From assembly GCF_024362205.1 (NCBI RefSeq), contig NZ_CP101462.1:2627001-2691000 (forward strand): a stretch of 64,000 nt of DNA. The letters run 5' to 3'. The notes below the pieces were generated by a model, which was not told the DNA's origin, made no database searches, and saw nothing but the letters and a program-made list of their open reading frames with translations. This document shows, in pieces, positions 23,208 to 33,893 of the stretch. Both the position numbers and the translations under genes were made by a program. How positions within the stretch are numbered: the first letter of the stretch is position 1; every line of letters starts with the position of its first letter. This stretch comes from Exiguobacterium aurantiacum (GTDB taxonomy: Bacteria; Bacillota; Bacilli; Exiguobacteriales; Exiguobacteriaceae).

Positions 23208-23588
23208 TCATTTCATCGTTGTTAAAATTTCTTTCCCCACTGAAAAAATACCTCGATCGATATGTTCTTGAATCAATCGCTTTGACACCCTCATCGACAA
23301 TTCGTCTACTCCTAATCTTTCCTTTAGTCCTTCGTGGAAAGACATAAAATCGGGAATCGTTTTTTCGAATTGATATTCTTTTTGCAGTCGCGTCAAATAA
23401 AAAGAAACGTCGAAACGTTTTTCGACTGGTAACTCTTGTGTGAGAAAGATGTATTCCAATTCGCTTTCGATGTTATGATGTAACGCCTCATCCTGATTAA
23501 TCATTTTACGTAACAACGTTTGGAGCATCTCTACTTCTACTTGAAGCTCAAACACTTGTGTTTGGAGTCGCTCGTATTCTTCGACCAT
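23208..23588 (-). CDS. Uncharacterised coiled-coil protein
   Basis: 126 residues, no membrane helix. An N-terminal heptad region (YERLQTQVFELQVEVEMLQTLLRKMI) is followed by an acidic helical domain that ends SKRLIQEHIDRGIFSVGKEIL. Placed 13 bases before the MazG-like gene, so probably co-transcribed. Not recognised; the ATG has only a weak ribosome site (GGTGGTGAATC). Confidence 0.6.
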   Translation of the reverse strand: MVEEYERLQTQVFELQVEVEMLQTLLRKMINQDEALHHNIESELEYIFLTQELPVEKRFDVSFYLTRLQKEYQFEKTIPDFMSFHEGLKERLGVDELSMRVSKRLIQEHIDRGIFSVGKEILTTMK

Positions 23589-23723
23589 ATGATTGATTCA
23601 CCACCTTATCATAAAACTGCACCCTTCAATTTTACCAAAAGATGTAACTTATATGAGTAATAATTTCCCTCTTAAGACCTTCTTTGTAAAATGTTATACT
23701 CCAACTAAAAAGGGAGGGATTCG

Positions 23724-24710
23724 GTGCTTACTTTCGACAACGTCTCTGTTCGCCAACAGGACACGCTCATCCTTGAGAATATCTCGTTCACCATCAATCC
23801 AGGTGAAATCGCGGCCATCCACTGCGGCGTCACTTCCCGGGAAATAGTGTTCGCATTATTGACTGACTCGCACGCGAACTACTCCGGAAACATCGATATA
23901 GCGAATCGTACGCTTTCGGTCTTCTCCATCCGTGATGGATTGTATGACCGGTTGACGGTCGAGGAATATTTGCGTTTCACGCATACGCTTTACGCATCGA
24001 CGGAATCACTGGATACCATCTTGCAAACCGTTCAACTCATCCCATACCGGAACAAACGCTTGAACCGACTCAGCTTGTCGCTCATCCGGCGCGTCCAATA
24101 CGCAGCGCTGCTTCTACATAATCGGGACATCTATGTGCTTGAAGAACCGGATCAAAACGTCGACCAAGAAACACGGCACTTGTTCGCGACCGTCTTGATG
24201 CAACTGAAGCAACAACAAAAAGTCATCCTGCTTCTGACGAGCAACATGGAGAGCGCCCTCTTCGTCACGTCGACCGTCTATCGTATCGACCACCGACACT
24301 TGCGCCTACTCGACGTGGAACCGGATGAGCCGGATGCGAACGAAGACGTCACGCCAGAGGTCATGCACGTCCGCTTCGAGAAGATTCCAACGAAAGTGAA
24401 CGAGAAAATCGTCTTGCTCGATCCACCGGAAATCGACTACATCGAAAGCCAAGACGGACAATCCGTATTGCACAGTCAGTCCGAGCAGTTCCCGAGCGTC
24501 TTCACGATGAACGAACTCGAGACGCGTCTGACCCCATACGGCTTCTTTCGCTGCCATCGGTCGTACATCGTCAACCTTCAACGGGTGCGGGAAGTGATCA
24601 CCTATACGAAGAACAGTTTCAGCCTCGTCCTCGATGATTCGGCGAAGACGACCATCCCGCTCTCGAAGACGAAAATGGCCGAATTGAAGACGATGATCGG
24701 GCTGAAATAG
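23724..24710 (+). CDS. LytTR-type regulator with degenerate ABC ATPase N-domain
   Basis: 328 residues from a GTG after AGGGAGG. The first ~200 residues look like an ABC ATPase (LTFDNVSVRQQDTLILENISFTI...), but the Walker A site is lost (PGEIAAIHCGVTSREIV, no GxxGxGKT) and Walker B reads DIYVLEEPDQNVDQET. The C-terminal ~95 residues are a LytTR DNA-binding domain: IDYIESQDGQSVL, FRCHRSYIVNL, and IPLSKTKMAELKTMI. Such fusions are known in Bacilli next to ABC exporters and probably regulate them; here an ABC ATPase and permease follow directly. Confidence 0.85.
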   Translation: MLTFDNVSVRQQDTLILENISFTINPGEIAAIHCGVTSREIVFALLTDSHANYSGNIDIANRTLSVFSIRDGLYDRLTVEEYLRFTHTLYASTESLDTILQTVQLIPYRNKRLNRLSLSLIRRVQYAALLLHNRDIYVLEEPDQNVDQETRHLFATVLMQLKQQQKVILLLTSNMESALFVTSTVYRIDHRHLRLLDVEPDEPDANEDVTPEVMHVRFEKIPTKVNEKIVLLDPPEIDYIESQDGQSVLHSQSEQFPSVFTMNELETRLTPYGFFRCHRSYIVNLQRVREVITYTKNSFSLVLDDSAKTTIPLSKTKMAELKTMIGLK

Positions 24711-24840
24711 GCTCCATTCACCGCCTCATTCGCTCCACTCGCTCCCCGAAAAGCGCCAGTTACGGCCATCCTAATGCACCCGCCTCTCCCTCTCGATATG
24801 ATGTAAGCAAGCAAGACGACATCGACAAGGAGGAACGAGA

Positions 24841-25689
24841 ATGGATTCAATCATTCAAGTGAACGGATTAAAAAAGCTATTCGGCAATGAAGAGGCGTTA
24901 CGCGACGTGACGTTTTCTGTCGGCAAGGGAGAAGTGTTCGGCTTCCTTGGACCGAGTGGGTCTGGGAAGACGACGACCATCAAAATCTTAACGTCCCAAC
25001 TGGCGCAGACATCAGGTGACGCAACCGTATTCGGCGTGCCGGTCTCGGAGTTGAAACAAGAACAATATCGGAAGCGGATTGGTGTATTGACCGACAACAG
25101 CGGCCTATACACGCGCCTCTCGATTGAAGAAAACTTGCAACTCTATTGCGACCTATACGACGAACCACGCACCCGAATTGATGAAGTACTACAAACGGTG
25201 AACTTGGCCGGGGAACGCAAAAAACGCATCTCCGCCTTATCACGTGGGATGCTGCAGCGGGTGACACTGGCCCGGGCGTTGTTACATGAACCGGAGCTAT
25301 TGTTTTTAGATGAGCCGACGTCCGCACTCGATCCGGTCAATTCGCGCCACATCTATAAAGGCATAGAACGGTTGAAGGCAAAAGGGACGACCATCTTCTT
25401 GACGACGCATGACATGAACGAGGCCGAGGAACTGTGCGACCGCGTCGCCTTCTTACATCTAGGGGAGATTCAACTGCTCGACGCCCCGAAACGATTGCGC
25501 CGAAAATATGCGAACGGCTCGATGCGTGTCGAACTGCATGACGGGGAAACGGTTGAATTGAAGCAAGGAAAAGATGGGGCGGACTGGCTTCATGAACAGA
25601 TGCGTGATCAAAACATCGCGGCCATTCATTCGAACGAGCCGACGCTCGGGGATATCTTTATCGAAGTGACGGGGAGGAAATTATCATGA
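24841..25689 (+). CDS. ABC transporter ATP-binding protein
   Basis: 282 residues. Walker A GPSGSGKTTT (about 39-48), signature LSRGMLQRV (LSGGQ replaced by LSRGM), Walker B LLFLDEPTSALDP and switch TTHDM. The C-terminal extension (about 215-282, LRVELHDGETVELKQG...DIFIEVTGR) is common in CcmA/NatA-type exporters. AAGGAGG before the ATG. It overlaps the permease gene by ATGA and sits behind the LytTR regulator. Confidence 0.88.
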   Translation: MDSIIQVNGLKKLFGNEEALRDVTFSVGKGEVFGFLGPSGSGKTTTIKILTSQLAQTSGDATVFGVPVSELKQEQYRKRIGVLTDNSGLYTRLSIEENLQLYCDLYDEPRTRIDEVLQTVNLAGERKKRISALSRGMLQRVTLARALLHEPELLFLDEPTSALDPVNSRHIYKGIERLKAKGTTIFLTTHDMNEAEELCDRVAFLHLGEIQLLDAPKRLRRKYANGSMRVELHDGETVELKQGKDGADWLHEQMRDQNIAAIHSNEPTLGDIFIEVTGRKLS

Positions 25690-26393
25690 CATTTTCAATG
25701 AAACGGGCACTCGCCATTTTCCAGAAAGACTATAAAGACTTGTCGCGGAACTTATTCGTCTCCTCGACGTTGATTATGCCGCTGTTCTTCGCCGTCTTCT
25801 ATTCGCAGCTCGGCGGAGGAGGCATCGACGTGACATACTTCGTCATCAATATCACGTTCAGCCTCGTCGCGACGTTCGTGCAGTGCGCCTTGATTGCCGA
25901 AGAGAAAGAGAAGAACACGCTCCGCGGATTGATGTTGTCGCCGGCGAGCACGCTCGACATCTTGCTCGGGAAAAGCGCGCTCACGTTCGTGACGACGCTC
26001 ATCCTCATCGCGGCGTGTGCCTTCATCATGGGATACAGTCCTGCGAACATACTCGTCATCTCACTCGCATTGATCGTCTCGACGTTCTTTTATATCGGGA
26101 TTGGGACGATTCTCGGATTGATGACGAAGACGGTCATGGAAGCCTCGCTCATCGTCATGCCGGCGTTTTTCTTCTTCTCGTTTTCACCGATGTTATTGGT
26201 GTACGAAGACCGGTTCGCCATCATCGGTCTCCTCGAGTACTTGCCGAACATCGTCTTGATTGACCTGGCGCATCAAATCGAGGCGGGTGCTGGACTTGGT
26301 GCTACATGGATGGAGCTTATGATTCTGTCTGCCTGGGCGCTTGTTGTGTTCGTCGGAAGTATCGTGATGTATAATCGGAAACAGACGGATTGA
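25686..26393 (+). CDS. ABC-2 type transporter permease
   Basis: 235 residues, six helices, start ATGA-coupled to the ATPase. AIFQKDYKDLSRN at the N-terminus is typical of ABC-2 permeases, and EEKEKNTLRGLMLSPAS between helices 2 and 3 is the coupling segment found in NatB/YhaP-like exporters. Substrate unknown; probably regulated by the LytTR protein. Confidence 0.86.
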   Translation: MTFSMKRALAIFQKDYKDLSRNLFVSSTLIMPLFFAVFYSQLGGGGIDVTYFVINITFSLVATFVQCALIAEEKEKNTLRGLMLSPASTLDILLGKSALTFVTTLILIAACAFIMGYSPANILVISLALIVSTFFYIGIGTILGLMTKTVMEASLIVMPAFFFFSFSPMLLVYEDRFAIIGLLEYLPNIVLIDLAHQIEAGAGLGATWMELMILSAWALVVFVGSIVMYNRKQTD

Positions 26394-28042
26394 ACAATAA
26401 AGGAGCGACGAATTGAATCGTCGCTCCTGGTATTTGTGAAAAATTGTATAGACATAATATTTGCCAAATAAATCTTTTTTGTAAGAGGATTAATTATTAA
26501 TTTCACTTTATCTTGTTCTAAATTTCCAGTAAAAAAATAATGTGAAAAAATATTAATTATCATCTGTTGTTGATCTAATGAATACCTATTTTGCATTAAA
26601 AACTTTTTTATCTCAATTCTAATTTTAGCATGTATTGATGCTTTTTTTGACCAGTCAACAACAATATTATTCTTGAAAATCCCTAATATATTTTCTGCTA
26701 AATTTATTATTTTTTCATCACTAGATTCACTTCCCATAACCTCCGCAAGGGAATGAACAAATTCTCTCTTTAGCTCATCTATTTTTTGAATATCTCGTTC
26801 ATGCACTTGCACTTCTTGCACTTGGTCTTCTTGTACTTGCTCTTCTTGCACTTGCTCTTCTTGTACTTGGTCTTCTTGTACTTGGTCTACTTGTACTTGG
26901 TCTTCCTGTACTTGGTCTTCTTGTACTTGCTCTTCTTGTACTTGGTCTTCTTGTACTTGGTCTTCTTCTAATAATTCTTCAGTTTCGAATTCAGACGCAT
27001 TAAACTCATACTCAATTTGTGCAATATTTAGAAAGCTACCTTCATTAGTGTATGCTTCAATGCTATCAAGTGTTATGTAGGAAATATCTGCATCAGTAAC
27101 GCTATGAACTTTTACTAAAAAATCCATTCTTACAAACAATTCATATTCGACACCTGGGTGATTATTTACTAGGCCTGGTTGATTAACAATGGCTTTACCA
27201 TTTAACTTAAATTTAAATAACTCTTCTCCTGCTTCATTAAGATCTACCACTTCTAAATCAATATTAAAATCAATTACTGATACAGCAATATCATTAATAA
27301 TAATTTCTTCAAAGGCACTTTTCTTAAAATCATTTAAAAAGGCCTCACTCACTTCCATAACGTTTTTATTTACTTCCGCGAGACGTTTTATTAAATTTTT
27401 TTCGCTTGAATGTGCCTCGATATAAATGTCTAACTTTTGTTTTTCATCTTTTCCGTAAATAAAAATTTTATTTCCTGTAAAATTTTTAAACTCTAATTCT
27501 AATTCACCTTTAAACCTTTTATCTCCAGTAAAAAAAAGATAGGTTCCTTCATTTTTTTCTGCAAACTCTAACATTGATTCCCAAATCAAAGCGTCTTTAA
27601 AGCCTTTATCTGATTGTTTATCCACACCTTCAAATGGTGCTTTTTTGTCTAAAGCTCTTTCTACAATTTTATGAAAACGTCCTTCTCCGCATATTGGAAG
27701 GATTTTTATTCCCTTTCGTAAAATATATGACTGTTTTTTTTCTTCAATAAATTTTTCATACTCAAATTCACTTTCAAACACTAGATTTACTGAATACATA
27801 TGTTCAAATTTTCTGTAGATTTTTTTAATTTCTTCGTATTCTTTTTTATACGCCTGTGTCTGCTTTTGAAACAGCTCAGAGATTGTAATTTCTGGTATTA
27901 GTTGTTCAAAACGATCAGTGACATCGTGTCTTTCAATTTTACCTTGTATATCATCAAAAATCGAATCTATCATAAAATCCGAGTAATTTTTATAATCTCT
28001 TATGAATAAGACATTAGTATCAAAAATAATATAGGTTTTCAA
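26273..28042 (-). CDS. PIN-domain protein with EDQVQ repeats and HsdR-like C-terminal segment
   Basis: 589 codons from a TTG at 28042, five bases after the hsdR stop with AAGGGA upstream. Residues 1-190 read as a PIN nuclease: IIFDTNVLF at the start, acidic residues in ITISELFQK, KDALIWESM and FFTGDKRF. Then a helical/beta region, eleven EDQVQ-type pentapeptides (359-413 approx.), and KASIHAKIRIEIKKFLMQNRY near residue 490, which matches the C-terminus of the neighbouring HsdR ([20 protein letters not shown]). The last ~45 codons cross the island junction and read antisense to the ABC permease, so the natural end was probably lost. Fourth gene of the hsd operon; a role in defence is inference. 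Confidence 0.75.
   Translation of the reverse strand: MKTYIIFDTNVLFIRDYKNYSDFMIDSIFDDIQGKIERHDVTDRFEQLIPEITISELFQKQTQAYKKEYEEIKKIYRKFEHMYSVNLVFESEFEYEKFIEEKKQSYILRKGIKILPICGEGRFHKIVERALDKKAPFEGVDKQSDKGFKDALIWESMLEFAEKNEGTYLFFTGDKRFKGELELEFKNFTGNKIFIYGKDEKQKLDIYIEAHSSEKNLIKRLAEVNKNVMEVSEAFLNDFKKSAFEEIIINDIAVSVIDFNIDLEVVDLNEAGEELFKFKLNGKAIVNQPGLVNNHPGVEYELFVRMDFLVKVHSVTDADISYITLDSIEAYTNEGSFLNIAQIEYEFNASEFETEELLEEDQVQEDQVQEEQVQEDQVQEDQVQVDQVQEDQVQEEQVQEEQVQEDQVQEVQVHERDIQKIDELKREFVHSLAEVMGSESSDEKIINLAENILGIFKNNIVVDWSKKASIHAKIRIEIKKFLMQNRYSLDQQQMIINIFSHYFFTGNLEQDKVKLIINPLTKKIYLANIMSIQFFTNTRSDDSIRRSFIVQSVCFRLYITILPTNTTSAQADRIISSIHVAPSPAPASI
26400..26428 (+). terminator. Terminator hairpin without T-run at the island junction
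   Basis: AAAGGAGCGACGA pairs with TCGTCGCTCCT, but the expected T-run is replaced by GGTATTTG. The break in pairing symmetry coincides with the change to AT-rich sequence. Confidence 0.65.
26801..26965 (-). repeat. Eleven 15-bp tandem repeats coding EDQVQ
   Basis: Eleven in-frame units of 15 bases; consensus peptide E-D/E-Q-V-Q with variants V-D and E-V. No spacers. They lie in the linker of the PIN gene and would code a flexible, acidic, possibly helical arm. Unit number may vary between strains. Confidence 0.9.
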
Positions 28043-28047
28043 TACCT

Positions 28048-31000
28048 CTATTCCCTTCCTTTAACGTCACTTTTACCATTTTCAGCCATCAATTCTGCTT
28101 GTTTAACTACTGTTTCAACTGCCAATTTCTGCAGATCTGGTGGATAACCATACTTCTTCAATAACCTTCGAACAGTAATCCTCATTTTCGCTCTGGCCGA
28201 CTCTCGCAAGTTCCAGTCAATACTCATATTCTCTTTAATTGCCTTTGTAAGCTCGTGTGCAATGACTTTTAAGATATCATCGCCTAATACTTGCTCTGCT
28301 GTTTCATGTGATGCTAATGCATCATAGAAGGCTATTTCTTCTTTAATCAATCCAGATGCTTCTCCTGCTTTAACAGATTCATTCATTTCCTTCGCAAGTT
28401 GAATCAACTCTTCTATGATTTTAGATGTTTCAATTGCTCGTTTATTATATTTGTTAATTGCGTTGTTTAACATCTCAGTGAACTTCTGTGCTTTCACGAG
28501 ATTAGTACGTTGCACATTCTTTACTTTTCCTTGTAGCAAACGATTTAACAACTCCACAGCCAAGTTTTTCTGTGGCAGCGCCCGCACTTCATCCAAAAAT
28601 TCATCAGATAAAATGGAAATGTCAGGATTTTGAATACCAAGTGAAGTATAAATATCAATCACTTCATCTGAAATAACTGATTTGGAAATCAGTTGATTCA
28701 ATTGAGCATCCACTTGTTCCGGTGTCAGCCTTTTCCCTTCAGAAGGAATCAATTTCACTAATCCAGCTTTCACAGCTTTAAGGAATCCGATCTCCGCATT
28801 TAGCTCTTGTGCTTCCGGTTCAGTGGCACATAACGCAAATGCTTTTCCTAGCTCGGTTACAACTTTCATAAAACGCTTCTTTTCTTCTTCTCCTAAGCCG
28901 ATTACGAAATCCATCGTTTCAGTAATCGCCCTCATGCGTTCAGAAGCTTTCTCTGAATTAAAGTTATCATAGCGATGCTTGTACAACATATCTTGAATAA
29001 TCTCGAATTTTTCTAGTAATATATCTACTGCAACTGCAGTATCAATACCAGTGTTGCCTCGGTCGCTATCAGTATATTGCTTTAATGCTTCTTTCAAACT
29101 ATCCGCAATTCCAATGTAATCGACAATTAATCCACCTGGCTTATCTCGGAAGACACGGTTTACCCGTGCGATGGCTTGCATTAAGTTATGCCCTTTCATC
29201 GGCTTATCTATGTACATTGTATGCATAGAAGGTACATCAAATCCCGTAAGCCACATATCACGGACAATGACAATTTTCAGTTCATCATTAACATCTTTCA
29301 TCCGGCGAGCTAAACTATCCCGCCTTTTTTTATTACCGATGAAAGGCTGCCAATGTTCCGGATCACTCGAAGTACCAGTCATAACAATCTTGATAACGCC
29401 TTTCTTATCGTCATCGGAATGCCATTCTGGACGCAACTTAATGATTTCCTGATAAAGGTCAATCGCAATTCGTCGAGACATCACGACAATCATGGATTTT
29501 CCGAACATTGCATCCTGTCTGGACTCAAAATGATACACCGTATCAGCAGCCAATTTTTGAAGACGTTGTTCAGCGCCGACTAAAGCTTCTAAACGAGACC
29601 ACTTAGATTTCAATTTTTCTCTATCCGACTCTTCTTGGAATTCAGTTATTTCATCATACTCTGAATCGATATCTAAGCCTTCTGGCAGATCGAGTTTGAC
29701 GATGCGGCTCTCATAATAAATCTTTACTGTCGAGCCATCTTCAACCGCCTGGGTCATATCATAGATATCAATATAATCACCAAAAACAGCTGGTGTGTTT
29801 TTGTCGCTGTATTCTACGGGAGTCCCTGTAAACCCAATAAAAGAAGCATTCGGTAAAGCATCTCTCACATATTTTGCATAACCATATTTTGTCGCTACAT
29901 CATCTTTCGTCTGCATAACTTGCGCTTGGAAACCGTATTGCGTCCGATGCGCTTCATCGGCCATGACGATGACATTCCGACGATTCGTTAACGCATCCAT
30001 ATGAGTGATCCCTTCTTCGGGTGCAAACTTCTGCATCGTCGTGAAAATAATGCCACCTGATTCAACAGCTAAAAGATTTCGCAAATCGCTTCGGCTATCT
30101 GCCTGTTTTGGTGACTGACGCAATAGATCACTGGAGATTGAGAACGTATTGAAAAGCTGATCGTCCAAATCATTCCGGTCTGTTAATACTATAATCGTCG
30201 GGTTATTCATCTCAAGAACTAGTTTGCCGGTATAGAATACCATTGACAAACTTTTCCCCGAACCCTGTGTGTGCCAAATAACACCTATTTTTCGATCTCC
30301 AGTTTCATCAGCTGCACGTTTAGCCTGTTCAATTGCCTTGTTCACAGCATAATATTGATGATATGCAGCCAGGATTTTAAATGTCTTTTCTCCGTCGGTT
30401 TGGAACACTATAAAATGGCGAACTAAGTCCAGCAGTACTTCAGGCTTAAGCATACCCCGAATCAAAATTTCAAGTTGCGGTATTGTGGAAGAAGAAATCG
30501 ACTCCCCATCCACTGTACGCCACATCATGAAGCGCTCTTCCTCTGCAGTCAGTGATCCTACTCTGGCATTTACTCCATCACTTGTCACTAAAAATGCGTT
30601 GTATTGAAATAAAGAAGGAATAGTTGCTTTATAAGTTTGAAGCTGATTAAATCCCTTGGAAATCCCGACTTGCTCATCTGTTGAATTCTTTAATTCAATA
30701 ACAACCAATGGTAAACCATTTACAAAGATTATTATGTCAGGTCGCTTATTGTTTTGCCCTTCAATAATCGTATATTGGTTCACTGCTAAGAAATTGTTGT
30801 TTAAGGGATGTTGAAAATCGAACAGCCATAACTTTTCCACTGTATTTCGTCCATCTGCTTTTCGAACTTCTACATCTATACCATCGGTTACATACTTTTG
30901 AAAAATACGATTATTAAAAATTAAGTTAGGCGATTGAACCATTGTCAAAAGTTGAATGGCTCGAGTAACCGATTCCGCCGACGCATTCGGATTAATTCGC

Positions 31001-31167
31001 ATTATAGCATCTTCAAGACGACTGTTTAAAACAACATTAGCGTAGCTATCTCGCTCCGGTGAAGCTCCATCTATAGCAATGTCAGGTCCATGAGCTATTT
31101 CGTACCCTATATTTCTAAGCCATTCAAGCGATGCTTCTTCAAGATCATCTTCATAGAACTTATACAT
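28048..31167 (-). CDS. hsdR: Type I restriction enzyme subunit R
   Basis: 1039 residues from the ATG at 31167 (nine bases after GTGAGG), overlapping the hsdS stop; an ATG two codons earlier is an alternative. N-terminal nuclease motif [19 protein letters not shown] (D...ExK); helicase motifs [35 protein letters not shown]. The C-terminal [19 protein letters not shown] is the HsdR C-domain that contacts the methylase. Full length for the EcoR124-like class. It cleaves and translocates DNA lacking methylation at the HsdS site. All key motifs are intact, so the enzyme appears functional. Confidence 0.95.
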   Translation of the reverse strand: MYKFYEDDLEEASLEWLRNIGYEIAHGPDIAIDGASPERDSYANVVLNSRLEDAIMRINPNASAESVTRAIQLLTMVQSPNLIFNNRIFQKYVTDGIDVEVRKADGRNTVEKLWLFDFQHPLNNNFLAVNQYTIIEGQNNKRPDIIIFVNGLPLVVIELKNSTDEQVGISKGFNQLQTYKATIPSLFQYNAFLVTSDGVNARVGSLTAEEERFMMWRTVDGESISSSTIPQLEILIRGMLKPEVLLDLVRHFIVFQTDGEKTFKILAAYHQYYAVNKAIEQAKRAADETGDRKIGVIWHTQGSGKSLSMVFYTGKLVLEMNNPTIIVLTDRNDLDDQLFNTFSISSDLLRQSPKQADSRSDLRNLLAVESGGIIFTTMQKFAPEEGITHMDALTNRRNVIVMADEAHRTQYGFQAQVMQTKDDVATKYGYAKYVRDALPNASFIGFTGTPVEYSDKNTPAVFGDYIDIYDMTQAVEDGSTVKIYYESRIVKLDLPEGLDIDSEYDEITEFQEESDREKLKSKWSRLEALVGAEQRLQKLAADTVYHFESRQDAMFGKSMIVVMSRRIAIDLYQEIIKLRPEWHSDDDKKGVIKIVMTGTSSDPEHWQPFIGNKKRRDSLARRMKDVNDELKIVIVRDMWLTGFDVPSMHTMYIDKPMKGHNLMQAIARVNRVFRDKPGGLIVDYIGIADSLKEALKQYTDSDRGNTGIDTAVAVDILLEKFEIIQDMLYKHRYDNFNSEKASERMRAITETMDFVIGLGEEEKKRFMKVVTELGKAFALCATEPEAQELNAEIGFLKAVKAGLVKLIPSEGKRLTPEQVDAQLNQLISKSVISDEVIDIYTSLGIQNPDISILSDEFLDEVRALPQKNLAVELLNRLLQGKVKNVQRTNLVKAQKFTEMLNNAINKYNKRAIETSKIIEELIQLAKEMNESVKAGEASGLIKEEIAFYDALASHETAEQVLGDDILKVIAHELTKAIKENMSIDWNLRESARAKMRITVRRLLKKYGYPPDLQKLAVETVVKQAELMAENGKSDVKGRE

Positions 31168-32383
31168 GCTCATTAACCTCACTTTGATCAAACAATTCAA
31201 TTTCTCCAGATAAGAGTCGAGGAAGAAGGTAGTCTCTTATTAAAATTAATTGATGGTTTTGCTTTTCAAGAGCTTTAATTTGGCTAATTAAAGGACTGAT
31301 CATTTCAGTAAAAGAGTGTATTATTTCAAGGGGGGGTAAAATAATTTTATATTTTTTTAAATCTGCCATTCTAATACCTTTCTGCACACTTCCACTAGCT
31401 AATTGAATGGCATAATTTTGTAAATCATCACTTAATAGAATTAAATATAAATAAATAGATGTAATTTTTTGATTAGGTCTAAGCGTGAAAATCGATTCAC
31501 TTATGTTCCAATTACTAGCATCTTCATTAAGAAGATATACTCTCCCAATTGTTCCAATTCCAGAAAAGAGTAAATCCCCCTTTTTCAAATCTGATCTTTT
31601 ATTTATTTTTAACAATGCTTCATCCGTCACTTTGTCACATTTTTCATTAAGAAAAATTTGATTGTTGCCCATGTTTTTTATAGTTACGTAGTAGTTAGAT
31701 CCTTCTCCTAAAGTAAAATTTTTACGGGGATTTAACCCAGTCGCAAACTTACTGGTGACATTACCCATAAAATCTACACTCCAACCTGATGGAATTATAC
31801 AATCTTCTATTAATGTCATTTTTCCACCATTCGAATTGTACGGCTTGCCTTCTTTATTGGGAAACTCAAAATCTACAAACCAGTGTTTAAAAAATGTTTG
31901 AGCTAATTGTTCTAAATTAAAAATTATTTTTTTATTTACACTTATTTTTTCATCAAAATTGCTTAAAATCCTAGCTATATTTTTTTGTGACGCTAAGGGT
32001 GGGATCCTAACTTTTAATGCATAGAAATCTTCTTTTTTTGTAGAAGGAATTGCCGAACCACTATCTAAGGAATTTAAATCTTTACTTAGTAATTCGTAGT
32101 AAGCCCATCTCAAATCTACATTCTCATCTTTCGGTATGAGATAGTAAGCAGTGTCTATCACATGAAAATCTTTTGTTGAATAATGTACGCCTCTGTATGC
32201 ACCTTTTCTTCCTATAATAACTCCAGGTCCTTTTGCCAAAGGTTTTTCGGTATATCCGATAGGTCCATTAGTTCCGAAAACTGGAAATCCAGAAGTATTC
32301 TCTTTGTACCCTTTTAATGCTTTTCCATACTTTAATTCTGCAATATCTCCCCACTTCGTTAGTCTCCAGTTTTCAGACCCCAT
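31160..32383 (-). CDS. hsdS: Type I restriction enzyme specificity subunit S
   Basis: 407 residues from the ATG at 32383 after GGAGGGG; overlaps the hsdM stop by 11 bases and hsdR start by 8. Two target recognition domains (about 5-150 and 205-345), each followed by a conserved helix: [21 protein letters not shown] in the centre and [31 protein letters not shown] at the end. Full length, two TRDs, so it should recognise a bipartite sequence; the target cannot be predicted here. Together with HsdM it forms the methylase M2S1. Confidence 0.93.
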   Translation of the reverse strand: MGSENWRLTKWGDIAELKYGKALKGYKENTSGFPVFGTNGPIGYTEKPLAKGPGVIIGRKGAYRGVHYSTKDFHVIDTAYYLIPKDENVDLRWAYYELLSKDLNSLDSGSAIPSTKKEDFYALKVRIPPLASQKNIARILSNFDEKISVNKKIIFNLEQLAQTFFKHWFVDFEFPNKEGKPYNSNGGKMTLIEDCIIPSGWSVDFMGNVTSKFATGLNPRKNFTLGEGSNYYVTIKNMGNNQIFLNEKCDKVTDEALLKINKRSDLKKGDLLFSGIGTIGRVYLLNEDASNWNISESIFTLRPNQKITSIYLYLILLSDDLQNYAIQLASGSVQKGIRMADLKKYKIILPPLEIIHSFTEMISPLISQIKALEKQNHQLILIRDYLLPRLLSGEIELFDQSEVNEHV

Positions 32384-33893
32384 GCCCAATCCCCTCCAAT
32401 ATAACTCTAATTTCATCCTCGAGTTTTCTAGACTTCACAAATTGCTCTGATAGCTCTCCAGTTAAACGCTCAATTTTTTCTTCAAACGGCTCGCTGTCTT
32501 CTTCGATTGCTTCCAACCCAACATAGCGACCTGGAGTTAATATATATTCGTGTTCACGAACTTCATCTAATTTGGCAACCTTGCAGAAGCCTGCAACATC
32601 TTGATATTCCTGCTCATTTGTTCCACACCATGCATGATATACTTCTGAAATTTTATTAATGTCCTCTGTTGAAAATTCTTTTAATGTTCGTGAAGACATA
32701 TGACCTTGTTTTCTAGCGTCGATGAAAAGAATTTCTTTGCGGCGTTCTTTTTTTCCATTCTTTGCTTTATTGCGCGTGACGAACCATAAACAAACTGGAA
32801 TTTGCGTTGAGTAAAATAATTGGCCGGGTAACGTAACGATACACTCGACGAGATCCTGCTCAATCAAATTTTTTCGAATTTCTAACTCTGATGCCGTACT
32901 TGTTGACATCGATCCATTTGCCAGTACAAAACCGGCTGTACCAGATGGAGCAAGTTTTGAGATCATATGTTGAATCCAAGCATAGTTCGCATTTCCTACT
33001 GGAGGTGTTCCGAACTGCCAACGCACATCTTCACGTAACTTTTCTCCACCCCAATCACTAATATTGAAAGGTGGATTTGCTAAAATGTAATCTGCTTTTA
33101 GTCCTTTGTGTAAATCGTTATGGAAAGTATCTGCGTTATGATCTCCAATATCTCCATCAATTCCTCTAATAGCTAAGTTCATTTTCGCTAATCTCCAAGT
33201 AGTTGGATTTGATTCTTGACCATAAACAGCAATATCTCCTAACCGTCCTTGATGCTCTTCTACAAACTTTTCACTTTGGACAAACATTCCTCCCGATCCA
33301 CAGCAAGGGTCGTAAACTCTTCCTTTATAAGGTTCTAACATCTGCACAAGTAACTTAACTACAGAACTTGGTGTGTAGAACTCTCCACCATTCTTCCCTT
33401 CTGCACTTGCGAATTTTGAGAGAAAGTATTCATACACACGGCCAAGCATATCTTTAGACCGGCTTTTCTTGTCTCCGATCTTAAAAGAGAATAAATCTAT
33501 TGTTTCTCCAAGACGAATTTTATCAAGTGCCGGGCGTGCATAATCTTTCGGTAATACCCCCCGTAGAGACTCGTTTTCTTTTTCAATTGCAATCATCGCG
33601 TTATCAATCATTTGACCAATTTCCGGTCTTTTAGCATTTTTTTTGATATAAGTCCAACGTGCTTCTTTTGGCACCCAGAAAATATTTTCTGCTAAGTATT
33701 CATCTTTGTCTTCAGGATCGGCCCATTCGTTCTGAGTCAGTTCTTCATTTTTTTCTTCGAACGAATCCGAAACATATTTGAGGAATAGAAGTCCTAATAC
33801 AACATTTTTATATTCTGATGCATCCATGCTTCCCCGAAGCTTATCTGCCATTGACCACAATTTTTCTTCAAAACCAACATTTACTGTAGACAC
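32373..33893 (-). CDS. hsdM: Type I restriction enzyme methylase subunit M
   Basis: 506 residues from a GTG at 33893 with AGAGGG upstream. N-terminal helical HsdM_N ([33 protein letters not shown]), AdoMet-binding motif [14 protein letters not shown] (about 195-207) and catalytic motif [12 protein letters not shown] (N-P-P-F). An N6-adenine methyltransferase. First gene of the operon, transcribed toward hsdS, hsdR and the PIN gene. Start choice GTG is supported by the ribosome site but not by an ATG alternative. Confidence 0.95.
   Translation of the reverse strand: MSTVNVGFEEKLWSMADKLRGSMDASEYKNVVLGLLFLKYVSDSFEEKNEELTQNEWADPEDKDEYLAENIFWVPKEARWTYIKKNAKRPEIGQMIDNAMIAIEKENESLRGVLPKDYARPALDKIRLGETIDLFSFKIGDKKSRSKDMLGRVYEYFLSKFASAEGKNGGEFYTPSSVVKLLVQMLEPYKGRVYDPCCGSGGMFVQSEKFVEEHQGRLGDIAVYGQESNPTTWRLAKMNLAIRGIDGDIGDHNADTFHNDLHKGLKADYILANPPFNISDWGGEKLREDVRWQFGTPPVGNANYAWIQHMISKLAPSGTAGFVLANGSMSTSTASELEIRKNLIEQDLVECIVTLPGQLFYSTQIPVCLWFVTRNKAKNGKKERRKEILFIDARKQGHMSSRTLKEFSTEDINKISEVYHAWCGTNEQEYQDVAGFCKVAKLDEVREHEYILTPGRYVGLEAIEEDSEPFEEKIERLTGELSEQFVKSRKLEDEIRVILEGIGHGV

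Noticed and set aside
24711-24840. LytTR direct repeats in the spacer before the ABC genes
   Set aside because: One CAGTTACGG-like motif is present but no second copy at the right distance; not reported as a site.
26273-26400. C-terminal tail of the PIN protein as native sequence
   Set aside because: It reads through a terminator hairpin and antisense to the ABC permease, so it is more likely an accident of the junction.
26801-26965. Possible CRISPR array
   Set aside because: The 15-bp units are contiguous, in frame and without spacers; they are coding repeats.
26786-26971. Plus-strand open frame coding an F-L-Y-L-V repeat protein
   Set aside because: It is the reverse strand of the EDQVQ repeats; no ribosome site and no independent sign of coding.
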